Assembly: GCF_000230695.2 (NCBI RefSeq)
Contig: NC_020541.1
Location: 4,154,001 to 4,218,000, forward strand
From: Rhodanobacter denitrificans
GTDB taxonomy: Bacteria; Pseudomonadota; Gammaproteobacteria; Xanthomonadales; Rhodanobacteraceae
Direction of reading: 5' to 3'
DNA length: 64,000 nt
Part shown: one piece after another, positions 1 through 6,239 of the stretch
Numbering within the stretch: position 1 is the stretch's first letter
How the letters are laid out: every line of letters starts with the position of its first letter
The notes under the pieces: generated by a model
Seen by the model: the letters and a program-made list of their open reading frames with translations, nothing else
What the model was told of the DNA's origin: nothing
Databases searched by the model: none
Translations under genes and position numbers: made by a program

Positions 1-832
1 CACTCGTTGGTGTGGTTTTGCCTCCTTTGACACCTCTTTTGATAAAGAAATGAACGCGCTCGGCGACAATCTTCCAACGCGTGCGTGGAGGAAGGGTATC
101 TACCTCCATCGAGTTCACCTCGTTGATCCTCATTCCACTCGTAGTAATGACCTCAGCCATCAAGGCCTTGATCGGGCTACGATGACGCATGGCGCTTAGC
201 CACGTCTTGACTTCACCGGGAGTAGGTAGAGCCAGCTCCCGACTCGGTACTACATCGAGACTCCCTATCCGCGAAACAACGCTATGCGACCGTTTATGCG
301 CACCATCACCATTGCGGTGCCAAATGGTGGTTTCCCGCGTCATTATCTCAAAAGCAGACCTCATTGGCTTTCCGTCGTCTCGTTCAGGTACTAACGAAAG
401 CCACGTTAGGAAGTAACAAGCTTCTGCCACATAAAGGTTGATCGTAACGTTAGCCAGAGGCCTGCCGCTGCTGGAAAGCACACCGCTCACAAGGCCGTCC
501 TGCCATTTACAAACATCGCCGTACGACATAGTTGCGAGATTTAGGGGCTCCCCTCGAGGAAACCCGCGCTCAACCCAGGCAACAAATTCCCGCATGCGGC
601 GTGCAAGCGCCATGCAACTTGCCTCAGTCTGAAATGCCCTCCTGGGTTCGGCTGGCGTACCGTTCGTTCCCATCCTGAGCGGCCACTCACAAAGCGCGCG
701 GGCTCGAATGTAACGGTTTTCAAGCGCGGGATAGCTACCGTCCTCGCGAACAAGGAACGGAACATGAGCAACTGCCGGGTAGCCAGCTTCTATAAGTCGG
801 TTTGAATTCGGACGGACGACGCGCAAAGGCAC
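1..832 (-). CDS. Tyrosine recombinase (site-specific integrase), 3' end off the window
   Basis: An uninterrupted minus-strand reading frame runs from the intI junction to the left edge, giving at least 277 residues from a GTG at 832. It looks like a tyrosine recombinase. Residues about 60-180 resemble a helical core-binding domain (VAWVERG, then [13 protein letters not shown]). At about 222-245 comes the box I region with TSGMRINEV, whose Arg (about residue 235) would be catalytic. A Lys-rich GVKGGKT follows at about 267-273. Boxes with His/Arg and the Tyr nucleophile would lie beyond the window. Base composition is clearly less GC-rich than the core genome. No good ribosome binding site was found; GTG 898 is an alternative start and the frame is open further upstream. 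It begins where intI homology ends, so it probably belongs to a mobile element inserted into intI. The subfamily is not recognised. Confidence 0.68.
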   Translation of the reverse strand, partial: MPLRVVRPNSNRLIEAGYPAVAHVPFLVREDGSYPALENRYIRARALCEWPLRMGTNGTPAEPRRAFQTEASCMALARRMREFVAWVERGFPRGEPLNLATMSYGDVCKWQDGLVSGVLSSSGRPLANVTINLYVAEACYFLTWLSLVPERDDGKPMRSAFEIMTRETTIWHRNGDGAHKRSHSVVSRIGSLDVVPSRELALPTPGEVKTWLSAMRHRSPIKALMAEVITTSGMRINEVNSMEVDTLPPRTRWKIVAERVHFFIKRGVKGGKTTPTS

Positions 833-1806
833 GGAGGGATACTCATGTAGTTCTGGCAACTGTAACTTGAGAGAACTGTCAGCGCCCCGTCGCGACACGA
901 TTTGATGGGCATGCAGAAAATGTCCTGCCCGGCCTCCAGCAGGTGGGTGGCGAAGGAGTGGCGCAGGGTATGGCAGGTGGCCGGCTTGACGATGCCGGCC
1001 TTGAGCCGCGCGTTGCGTACGGCGCGCTGGAGGCCGGCCTCGTCCACGTGATGGCGCCGCCGCTCGCCATCACGCGGATCGCGCGACAGCTGGTCCGACG
1101 GAAACACATACTGCCAGCCCGGCTCGCGCGGCGCCGACGGATACTTGCGCGCCAGCGCATGCGGCAGCCACACCGCGCCCAGGCCCGCTGCCAGATCCTG
1201 CTGGTGGACCAGGCGCACCCGCTCCAGCTGCGCCTGCAGTGCTTCATGCAGGCGCCGCGGCAACGGCACATGCCGATCCTTGCCGCCCTTGCCGTCGCGC
1301 ACGCAAATCTGGTTGAGCTCGAAATCCACGTCCTTCACGCGTAACCGCACGCATTCCATCAGCCGCATGCCCGAGCCGTACAACAGCGAGGCCATCAGGC
1401 CGAAGCGGCCATCCAGCATCGCCAGCAGCCGGTTCACCTCGTCCCGCGAGAGCACCACCGGCACCCGCTGCGGCCGCTTCGCCCGCACCACCGTCTCCAT
1501 CCACGGCAACTCGATCGACAACACCTCCTTGTACAGAAACAACAGCGCCGACAGCGCCTGGTTCTGCGTGCCGGCCGCCACCTTGCCCTCGACGGCCAAC
1601 GTACTCAGAAAGCCCTCGACCTCCGCCACCCCCATGTCGCGCGGATGCCGCTTGCCATGGGCCAGGATGAACCGCCGAATCCAGCCCACATACGCGCGCT
1701 CCGTCCGCAAGCTGTAATGCTTCAAGCGCAACCGCGCACGCACCTGATCCAGCAACCGCGGCGTTTTTTCCCCCGTTACACCCTCACTTTCACCCGGGTA
1801 ACTCAT
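790..1806 (-). pseudogene. intI: Integron integrase IntI, 3'-truncated and fused to foreign sequence
   Basis: Residues 1-296 match integron integrases. Box I is [19 protein letters not shown] with Arg148, and [12 protein letters not shown] follows at 172-183. The IntI-specific insert WQYVFPS...RHHVDE is at about 231-256, and [19 protein letters not shown] carries His279 and Arg282. From residue 297 (about 918) the sequence is unrelated to IntI and reaches a TAG at 790. The usual segment with the second His/Trp box and the catalytic Tyr (LLGH...YTHV) is missing, so the product should not be able to recombine attI and attC. The gene is divergent from the cassettes, as usual, with its ATG at 1806. 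The abnormal tail overlaps the start of the tyrosine recombinase gene read in another frame, which marks the insertion point. The truncation is seen directly; loss of activity is inferred. Confidence 0.9.
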
Positions 1807-1902
1807 ACACCCTCAAAAGTCGCTGATAACAACGGCAGCATGCCCGCCCACCACGCACAGGGCATCCGTGCAAGGCCATGATCCGATGTAGGAATCCGCC
1901 GC

Positions 1903-1931
1903 TTGTGCGGTCAGGAGCGGCGCCGCATACT
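1903..1931 (+). promoter_or_regulatory. Putative cassette promoter Pc
   Basis: TTGTGC (1903-1908) and CATACT (1926-1931) are separated by 17 bp in the attI region between the integrase gene and the first cassette, pointing towards the cassettes. Position and spacing fit a Pc promoter; the hexamers match the consensus only partly. Confidence 0.45.
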
Positions 1932-1945
1932 CGGCGCAACACCCC

Positions 1946-1972
1946 ACTTTTGGGGTCTACTTAGCGTTAGAG
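1946..1972 (+). other. attI recombination site
   Basis: The core site GTTAGAG (1966-1972) lies about 160 bp upstream of the intI start codon and is preceded by a short unrelated sequence with no attC palindrome. Its last bases are complementary to the R'' core CTCTAAC of attC1, as expected where the first cassette joins attI. Only the core is certain; the left limit is approximate. Confidence 0.75.
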
Positions 1973-2031
1973 CTCAATCGACGGAACGCCACATGCGGAT
2001 GCATCGCTACCGAGGTAAGGAGAACGGCCTG

Positions 2032-2229
2032 ATGATCATCGGCACTGCAAGCGAGCTTCGCGCATTGGGGCAGTCGCTCATTGCCGCTGCAGAGAACCCC
2101 CCAGCGACCTTAGTTGAAGACTGGCCGCCAGAGGTTGCCGAGGTAGCCATAGAAGCTGCCTCAGAGTTCTCGTTTTCGTTTCATCTCGAAGCGCCCGGTT
2201 CGTCTACACCCAAGAGCAATTTTCCTTGA
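2032..2229 (+). CDS. Cassette 1 hypothetical protein (65 aa)
   Basis: A small acidic protein of 65 residues, beginning MIIGTASELRALGQSL. The ATG at 2032 was chosen because AAGGAG (2017-2022) lies 9 bases upstream. In-frame ATGs at 1993 and 1999 have no such site. There is no signal peptide or membrane segment. As the first cassette it would be the one most strongly expressed from Pc. No family is recognised. The stop codon lies about 25 bp before attC1, which is usual for a cassette gene. Confidence 0.65.
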   Translation: MIIGTASELRALGQSLIAAAENPPATLVEDWPPEVAEVAIEAASEFSFSFHLEAPGSSTPKSNFP

Positions 2230-2254
2230 GCAGTCATGCGCATCAAGCATGGCG

Positions 2255-2311
2255 CTCTAACCAGTCATTCGAGGCGGACGGCTTCGCCGCCGCTCAATTC
2301 CAGCGTTATGC
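2255..2311 (+). repeat. attC1
   Basis: R'' CTCTAAC (2255) and R' GTTATGC (2305-2311) bracket the shared palindromic core GGCGGACGGCTTCGCCGCCG. The site is 57 bp long and ends cassette 1. Confidence 0.92.
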
Positions 2312-2349
2312 GGCAGTCCTATCCTTCAGGGATCCATGGAGAAAGAGTA

Positions 2350-3063
2350 ATGGCACAATTGTTAGCAGGCAGCGCGGAACGTAATGCTGCAAAAGTTGTT
2401 GGATTGCTATACCTGCCGGCCTTCTTTTTGTTAGCCGTTGCCAATTTTGGTGTCTTGGAGCCAATTATTGGTAGTGGTGACCCCAGCCATATTGCCCAGA
2501 GTATTCTTTCCAACCAAACGAATTTTCGTCTTGCCTCCATGGGCATCCTCCTCTATGGAGGCAGCACCCTAATCATAAGTGTGGCCATTTACATCATTCT
2601 TCGCCCCGTCAATCAAATTCTTTCGCTACTGGCACTCTTGGGCAGGGTGGTGAACGGTTTGATCTGGATTCTTGTTGTCATGAATTTATTCACGGCTATA
2701 AGAATACTAGTTCAGCCAGAATATTCGGAACTTCTGCCGAATCAGCAACAAATTCTTGCGCGGCTTTTTTTGTCAGGTTTTGATCAGTATTACGTCGGCC
2801 TGTTGTTTTGGTCGGCAAGTGCAACGATAGGCGCGTTCTTGTGGCTTAAATCAGGCCTTGTCCCACGAGCAATTGCCATCTTTGGGATTATCTCAAGTGC
2901 TTGGTGTGCTGCTTGCAGCCTTACTCTACTTGTCGATCCTACCTTCTCAAAAATAGTCAATCTATGGCTATTCGACACGCCGATGGTACTCTTCGAGATA
3001 GTTCTTAGCTTCTTGCTTTTGGTTCGCGCCATGCGTTCGAAACCCATGGCAACAGCTGCATAA
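2350..3063 (+). CDS. Cassette 2 DUF4386 family membrane protein
   Basis: An integral membrane protein of 237 residues with about six hydrophobic segments. It starts MAQLLAGSAERNAAKVVGL and matches the pattern of the DUF4386 family: an opening (A)RxxGxxYL helix, then NFGVLEPIIGSG, and later QYYVGLLFWS. The function of the family is unknown. The ATG at 2350 follows GAAAGAG (2341-2347); the frame is open upstream only because it reads through attC1. Codon use is more AT-rich than in the core genes, fitting acquisition as a cassette. Its stop codon TAA is part of the attC2 R'' core. Confidence 0.85.
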   Translation: MAQLLAGSAERNAAKVVGLLYLPAFFLLAVANFGVLEPIIGSGDPSHIAQSILSNQTNFRLASMGILLYGGSTLIISVAIYIILRPVNQILSLLALLGRVVNGLIWILVVMNLFTAIRILVQPEYSELLPNQQQILARLFLSGFDQYYVGLLFWSASATIGAFLWLKSGLVPRAIAIFGIISSAWCAACSLTLLVDPTFSKIVNLWLFDTPMVLFEIVLSFLLLVRAMRSKPMATAA

Positions 3064-3117
3064 CAATTCATTCAAGCCGACGCCGCTTCGCGGCGCGGCT
3101 TAATTCAGGCGTTAGCC
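3058..3117 (+). repeat. attC2
   Basis: R'' GCATAAC (3058-3064) pairs with the GTTATGC that starts cassette 2; R' is GTTAGCC (3111-3117). The 60-bp central palindrome (CGACGCCGC/GCGGCGCGG) is the most divergent of the array. Confidence 0.92.
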
Positions 3118-3120
3118 TCT

Positions 3121-3516
3121 ATGCGCACACTATTCGCTTTTCTACTGCTCGCCGCTTGCAGCCAAGCGGCGGCGACTTCATGCGATGCGGTGAGCCATGC
3201 ACTCACCAACGCCCAAAGGGTTGCCTGGGCTCCCGTGTTGGCCAAAGAGCTAAGGGTTAGTTCGGCTTCGGTAAACCAATCGTTCGCTCTTGCAGACTGG
3301 CACATCATCCATGTCGAAACTCCTGACACAGATTCGCCATTCCTTTTCTTCCACGGCGACCCACTCAGCACTCACTTTGTCACTTTGTGGGCCGGTGCTG
3401 CCCGTTCGGAAGAGGAGGGCGCCATCAAAGCTTGGGTCATCAAAAATGCGCCAGGTATCCCTGAGCCACTCGCAGCTTGTTTTGCGTGGCACGTCACCAA
3501 GGTACGTAACCGGTAA
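3121..3516 (+). CDS. Cassette 3 secreted or lipoprotein-like hypothetical protein
   Basis: A protein of 131 residues that opens with a signal sequence (MRTLFAFLLLAACSQA). The LLAAC motif could be a lipobox with Cys13, although the n- and h-regions are short. The mature part has no recognised domain; it ends CFAWHVTKVRNR. The ATG lies only four bases after the core site, so there is no room for a ribosome binding site inside the cassette and translation may be weak or leaderless-like. Cassette 10 encodes a close paralogue at 7996-8391, differing at about a dozen positions. Confidence 0.75.
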   Translation: MRTLFAFLLLAACSQAAATSCDAVSHALTNAQRVAWAPVLAKELRVSSASVNQSFALADWHIIHVETPDTDSPFLFFHGDPLSTHFVTLWAGAARSEEEGAIKAWVIKNAPGIPEPLAACFAWHVTKVRNR

Positions 3517-3520
3517 ACTC

Positions 3521-3577
3521 GGCTAACAACTCGTTCAAGGCGGACGGCTTCGCCGCCGCTTAACTCCAGCGTTAGGC
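3521..3577 (+). repeat. attC3
   Basis: R'' GGCTAAC (3521-3527) matches the GTTAGCC that starts cassette 3; R' is GTTAGGC (3571-3577). The site is 57 bp with the common core. Confidence 0.93.
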
Positions 3578-3579
3578 CC

Positions 3580-4107
3580 ATGTTTGAGCACCCCGCATAT
3601 CTTGTCTTGGAGTTGCCGGAATTTATCGGCACCCGTGTGCTCGACATTCGCCGACGCTACGATCCGCACTTGGCCGCATTCCCTACAGAGATCACTGTTG
3701 CAGGTTCATCCGGCATCGGAACGATTGCGCCGGATCAGGATGCTCGCGTTGTATATCAAGCGTTGAGCCAAGTCGCATCTGAGCACCTGCCAATTAGCTC
3801 ACGCTTCGTCGGCATTTCTCGCTTCGCCACCGGGCCGGTTGTTTGGCTCCAGCCGGCTGACCCAGGTCCGTTTATTGCTATTCAGCAGGCACTCGTCGCA
3901 ACCGGCATTCATTTCAATACGCACAAATTCAGTTACACACCACATTGCAGCCTCAGCAGCTGCAACTTGGTACCCAGCGTCATCGAGGCGCTACTCCGAG
4001 AAGATTTCCCGCAAGAAGCATTTGAGTTGTCGGTGCTCGCACTCTATAAAGTCGTTAACGGCCAAGCCGGCTTGGTGGAGCGATTCCATCCGGGGGTACA
4101 GGCCTAA
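3580..4107 (+). CDS. Cassette 4 2H phosphoesterase (LigT / 2'-5' RNA ligase-like) protein
   Basis: A protein of 175 residues with the layout of the 2H phosphoesterase superfamily, which acts on 2'-5' or cyclic phosphate bonds. An N-terminal RRRYDPHLAAFPTEITV region stands where the first HxTx motif should be, and FSYTPHCSLSSC at about residue 125 gives the second HxS motif. In the first motif the expected His appears to be Glu (FPTEIT rather than FPxHIT). If this alignment is right, one of the two catalytic histidines is missing and activity is doubtful. The ATG lies just after the core site. The stop codon is within attC4. Confidence 0.7.
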   Translation: MFEHPAYLVLELPEFIGTRVLDIRRRYDPHLAAFPTEITVAGSSGIGTIAPDQDARVVYQALSQVASEHLPISSRFVGISRFATGPVVWLQPADPGPFIAIQQALVATGIHFNTHKFSYTPHCSLSSCNLVPSVIEALLREDFPQEAFELSVLALYKVVNGQAGLVERFHPGVQA

Positions 4108-4158
4108 CATTTCGTTCAAGGCGGACGGCTACGCCGCCGCTTAACTCAAGCGTTATGC
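4102..4158 (+). repeat. attC4
   Basis: R'' GCCTAAC (4102-4108), R' GTTATGC (4152-4158), 57 bp. It differs from attC3 mainly at one base of the apex (GGCTACGCC). Confidence 0.93.
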
Positions 4159-4616
4159 CTCATATGAGCCAACACTCCCGCCCTCTCGTCGTAGGAGCTT
4201 TAGCATCCAGCTTTACTGTACCTGCACTGATGGCGCTACTCATGGCGTTCTCGTCAATGAGCATCATGACTCCGCCCATACTGATCTTCTTTGTGGGCGT
4301 TCTAATTACGGCCCCCACAACGTGTCTGGTTGCGATGCCGCTGGCGTTGTTGTTTCGTCGCTTTGGCAGACTAAATGCGATCTACATGTGCCTACTCGGC
4401 ACGGCACTAGGCGCATTGGCGCTCGGCCTTTATACGCTAGATAGCACGTACTATCCTCAGATGAACGACAAGGCTTTTGCTCTCTGGGTCGCGCGGCAAG
4501 CAGCGTTGAAGTCCCTCATGCCAGGAGCAGTGTATGGTTTCGTATCGGCGGCAGCGTTTTGTGTCGGTGCCGGCATAACAGTTCGTCCAAGCGGACGCCG
4601 TACCGGCGCCGCTTAA
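4155..4616 (+). CDS. Cassette 5 four-helix membrane protein
   Basis: A membrane protein of 153 residues with four hydrophobic segments, at about 9-33, 41-66, 72-95 and 118-140. No family is recognised. The first ATG (4155) lies inside the attC4 R' core; an alternative ATG is at 4164, and neither has a clear ribosome binding site. The last 16 residues (ITVRPSGRRTGAA and neighbours) are encoded by the attC5 palindrome, so the C-terminus is supplied by the recombination site. Confidence 0.7.
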   Translation: MPHMSQHSRPLVVGALASSFTVPALMALLMAFSSMSIMTPPILIFFVGVLITAPTTCLVAMPLALLFRRFGRLNAIYMCLLGTALGALALGLYTLDSTYYPQMNDKAFALWVARQAALKSLMPGAVYGFVSAAAFCVGAGITVRPSGRRTGAA

Positions 4617-4630
4617 CTCAGGCGTTAGGC
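4573..4630 (+). repeat. attC5
   Basis: R'' GCATAAC (4573-4579) matches the start of cassette 5; R' is GTTAGGC (4624-4630). It has a variant apex (GCGGACGCCGTACCGGCGCCGC) and contains the 3' end of the cassette 5 gene. Confidence 0.92.
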
Positions 4631-4635
4631 CTCAC

Positions 4636-5016
4636 TTGAAAGACTTCACTCGCCAACCAACGCAAAAAGAGCGTGCGCTTGCTGTTGTCCTCAATGCAGC
4701 TCTCTGCATCTTGTTTGGCTGGCTGGTGGCATTCCTTGCGTTTCGCAACATGTGGGTTGCTGCTTCGATCTTCGGCGCTCTTCTCATCGTCACTTTGGTG
4801 CTGCTCGTCCGCGCTGCCTTGGGTGCTCGCCAAGCACTCAACCGCAAGCAGGCTCATGTATTCACCTGGGTTCTTATGGTGCTCGGTGCGGGCGGAGTTG
4901 CGATCGCATTGCTGGTAGACGGCACTTCCGCCCAACGCTTCATGGTTCTTGCTGGATCAATCACACTCTTTTCCACCGGGCTTGCCGGCGTGAGAGGCCG
5001 AGGCCATGATGCCTAA
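4636..5016 (+). CDS. Cassette 6 four-helix membrane protein
   Basis: A hydrophobic protein of 126 residues with four predicted membrane helices, at about 13-36, 38-62, 75-95 and 100-118. It resembles no family I can name. The start is a TTG at 4636, six bases after the core site. No in-frame ATG gives a better N-terminus, because the first helix would be lost. The stop codon is within the R'' core of attC6. Confidence 0.65.
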   Translation: MKDFTRQPTQKERALAVVLNAALCILFGWLVAFLAFRNMWVAASIFGALLIVTLVLLVRAALGARQALNRKQAHVFTWVLMVLGAGGVAIALLVDGTSAQRFMVLAGSITLFSTGLAGVRGRGHDA

Positions 5017-5067
5017 CACCTCGTTCAAGGCGGACGGCTTCGCCGCCGCTTAACTCAAGCGTTAGCA
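5011..5067 (+). repeat. attC6
   Basis: R'' GCCTAAC (5011-5017), R' GTTAGCA (5061-5067), 57 bp with the common core. Confidence 0.93.
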
Positions 5068-5070
5068 CTC

Positions 5071-5496
5071 ATGTTCCGAACCTTCTCGCCAGTCCCACTA
5101 GCGGATAAAACCAAGCGCTGGGCATATCGCATCCAAGCGCACTATCCCAACGTGTTCGGCTTCTCCGCATTCGGGGACCTGTTCGTTTGCTCGCAAGACG
5201 GCCGTCAGGTCGCTGTAGTAATGACCAACCTTCCGAAACTTGAGCAGCTCAACTTCGACTCTATCGAGTCATTCACCAGTACCTTCCTTACGAGCGCAGG
5301 TGTTGTTGAGCATGTTTTGCGCCAGTCCGACTACGAGCACCTTGTTTCCAAGCTTGGGCCTCTCAGCGACGATCAGTGCTTTTTCCCTGTTCCATTCCAA
5401 CGGATGGGCGGCTCAGGCACACTTGATACATACGATAAAGGGGATGTTTGGGTGCACTTGGATTTGCTCGGGCAAGTCATGGGGCTCTCAGCATGA
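5071..5496 (+). CDS. Cassette 7 possible T6SS immunity-like (DUF1851/Tdi1-type) protein
   Basis: A soluble protein of 141 residues. Its layout recalls DUF1851/Tdi1-type immunity proteins: an N-terminal stretch with YPNVFGFSAFGDLFV, then a C-terminal LGPLSDDQCFFPVPFQRMGG and VWVHLDLLGQVMG, where the family usually has a phrase like FVPALALGG...HLALLAQL. The family includes protectors against type VI secretion toxins. No cognate effector is present here, so an orphan immunity gene is the natural reading if the assignment holds. The ATG is three bases after the core site. The assignment rests on pattern memory only. Confidence 0.55.
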   Translation: MFRTFSPVPLADKTKRWAYRIQAHYPNVFGFSAFGDLFVCSQDGRQVAVVMTNLPKLEQLNFDSIESFTSTFLTSAGVVEHVLRQSDYEHLVSKLGPLSDDQCFFPVPFQRMGGSGTLDTYDKGDVWVHLDLLGQVMGLSA

Positions 5497-5497
5497 G

Positions 5498-5554
5498 TGC
5501 TAACAATTCGTTCAAGGCGGACGGCTTCGCCGCCGCTTAACGCCAGCGTTAGTC
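5498..5554 (+). repeat. attC7
   Basis: R'' TGCTAAC (5498-5504) pairs with the GTTAGCA that starts cassette 7; R' is GTTAGTC (5548-5554). 57 bp. Confidence 0.93.
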
Positions 5555-5802
5555 GGTAGCTCGTGTTGGTTCTTTGTGCCGTGTGCTTCGCCCAGCTTCG
5601 CGCTAGATTGTCGTCCGTCGCCGCAGCAGCATTTTGCGCAGCATCGCGACAAGTCCTCAGCCTTCAGAGCTGGTAGTTTGTGGGGGTCGGTTGCTCATCG
5701 TTCTTCGCTCGTCCAGGCCAACAGCCCCGCCCAAGCGCAACTCGGCGCAACCGTCTAACATCTCATTCAAGCGGACGGCTGCGCCGCCGCTTAATTCAAG
5801 CG
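5549..5802 (+). other. Cassette 8, no convincing gene
   Basis: This 254-bp cassette is the shortest in the array. A GTG-started frame (5576-5758) would give 60 residues ending at the attC8 core. Another frame from GTG 5564 gives only 37 residues. Neither has a ribosome binding site or a plausible protein composition. The cassette may be non-coding or carry a regulatory element or promoter; nothing in the sequence decides this. Confidence 0.5.
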
Positions 5803-5808
5803 TTAGGC
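5753..5808 (+). repeat. attC8
   Basis: R'' GTCTAAC (5753-5759) differs by one base from the GACTAAC expected for cassette 8; R' is GTTAGGC (5802-5808). 56 bp, apex GGCTGCGCC. Confidence 0.9.
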
Positions 5809-5824
5809 CCCGTAGGAGATGACA

Positions 5825-6229
5825 ATGGTTCTGAGGTGGGCGTTGGCACTGTTGGGGATTCTTGTCAGCCTTGTTATTGCAGGCTTACTCGGAGGCCTTA
5901 CGGCTGAGCTTGTCGGGCTCTGGCATCTTCTTGGCGTTGGTTTCGGCGCTGCGTTCGCGGTCGTAGTTGTGGCTTACCTTGCCGCGCCCAATCACAGGAT
6001 TTGTGCTGCTGTTGTGGCGCTCGCTCTGGGGGCTATTGCTGCATGGCTGCTACTTGAACCTTCTTTCTACCCAGAGAGCTACGGGGCCGCTCGTGCCTAC
6101 GAGCCAACTCATCTGCCAATCGCCGTTACATACGTCGGCGGTCTACTCGGGCTACTTGTTGCAACGCTCATCAGGCGCCGGTCTGGGCCTAACCACTCGT
6201 TCAAGGCGGACGGCTGCGCCGCCGCTTAA
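5825..6229 (+). CDS. Cassette 9 membrane protein
   Basis: A membrane protein of 134 residues with four hydrophobic helices (LRWALALLGILVSLVIAGLL first, LPIAVTYVGGLLGLLVATLI last). The ATG at 5825 is preferred over the in-frame ATG at 5819 because AGGAG (5814-5818) touches the latter but lies six bases before the former. The C-terminus NHSFKADGCAAA is encoded by attC9. Family unknown. The cassette is followed directly by an IS1182-type element inserted in the attC9 R' core. Confidence 0.7.
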   Translation: MVLRWALALLGILVSLVIAGLLGGLTAELVGLWHLLGVGFGAAFAVVVVAYLAAPNHRICAAVVALALGAIAAWLLLEPSFYPESYGAARAYEPTHLPIAVTYVGGLLGLLVATLIRRRSGPNHSFKADGCAAA

Positions 6230-6239
6230 CTCCAGCGTT
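6187..6239 (+). repeat. attC9, R' core split by the IS
   Basis: R'' GCCTAAC (6187-6193) matches the start of cassette 9. The R' core is reduced to GTT (6237-6239), followed by the IS end GAGG. The rest of the core (GTTAGCC) reappears at 7986-7992 after the element. Confidence 0.92.

Noticed and set aside
189..416. Plus-strand ORF of 75 codons near the left edge
   Set aside because: It is antisense to the tyrosine recombinase frame and has no family resemblance or ribosome binding site.
541..771. Small minus-strand ORF in the left-edge region
   Set aside because: It lies in another frame of the tyrosine recombinase gene, which has better domain evidence.
1807..1902. LexA box in front of intI
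   Set aside because: SOS control is common for intI, so a LexA-type site was looked for, but no convincing palindrome is present.
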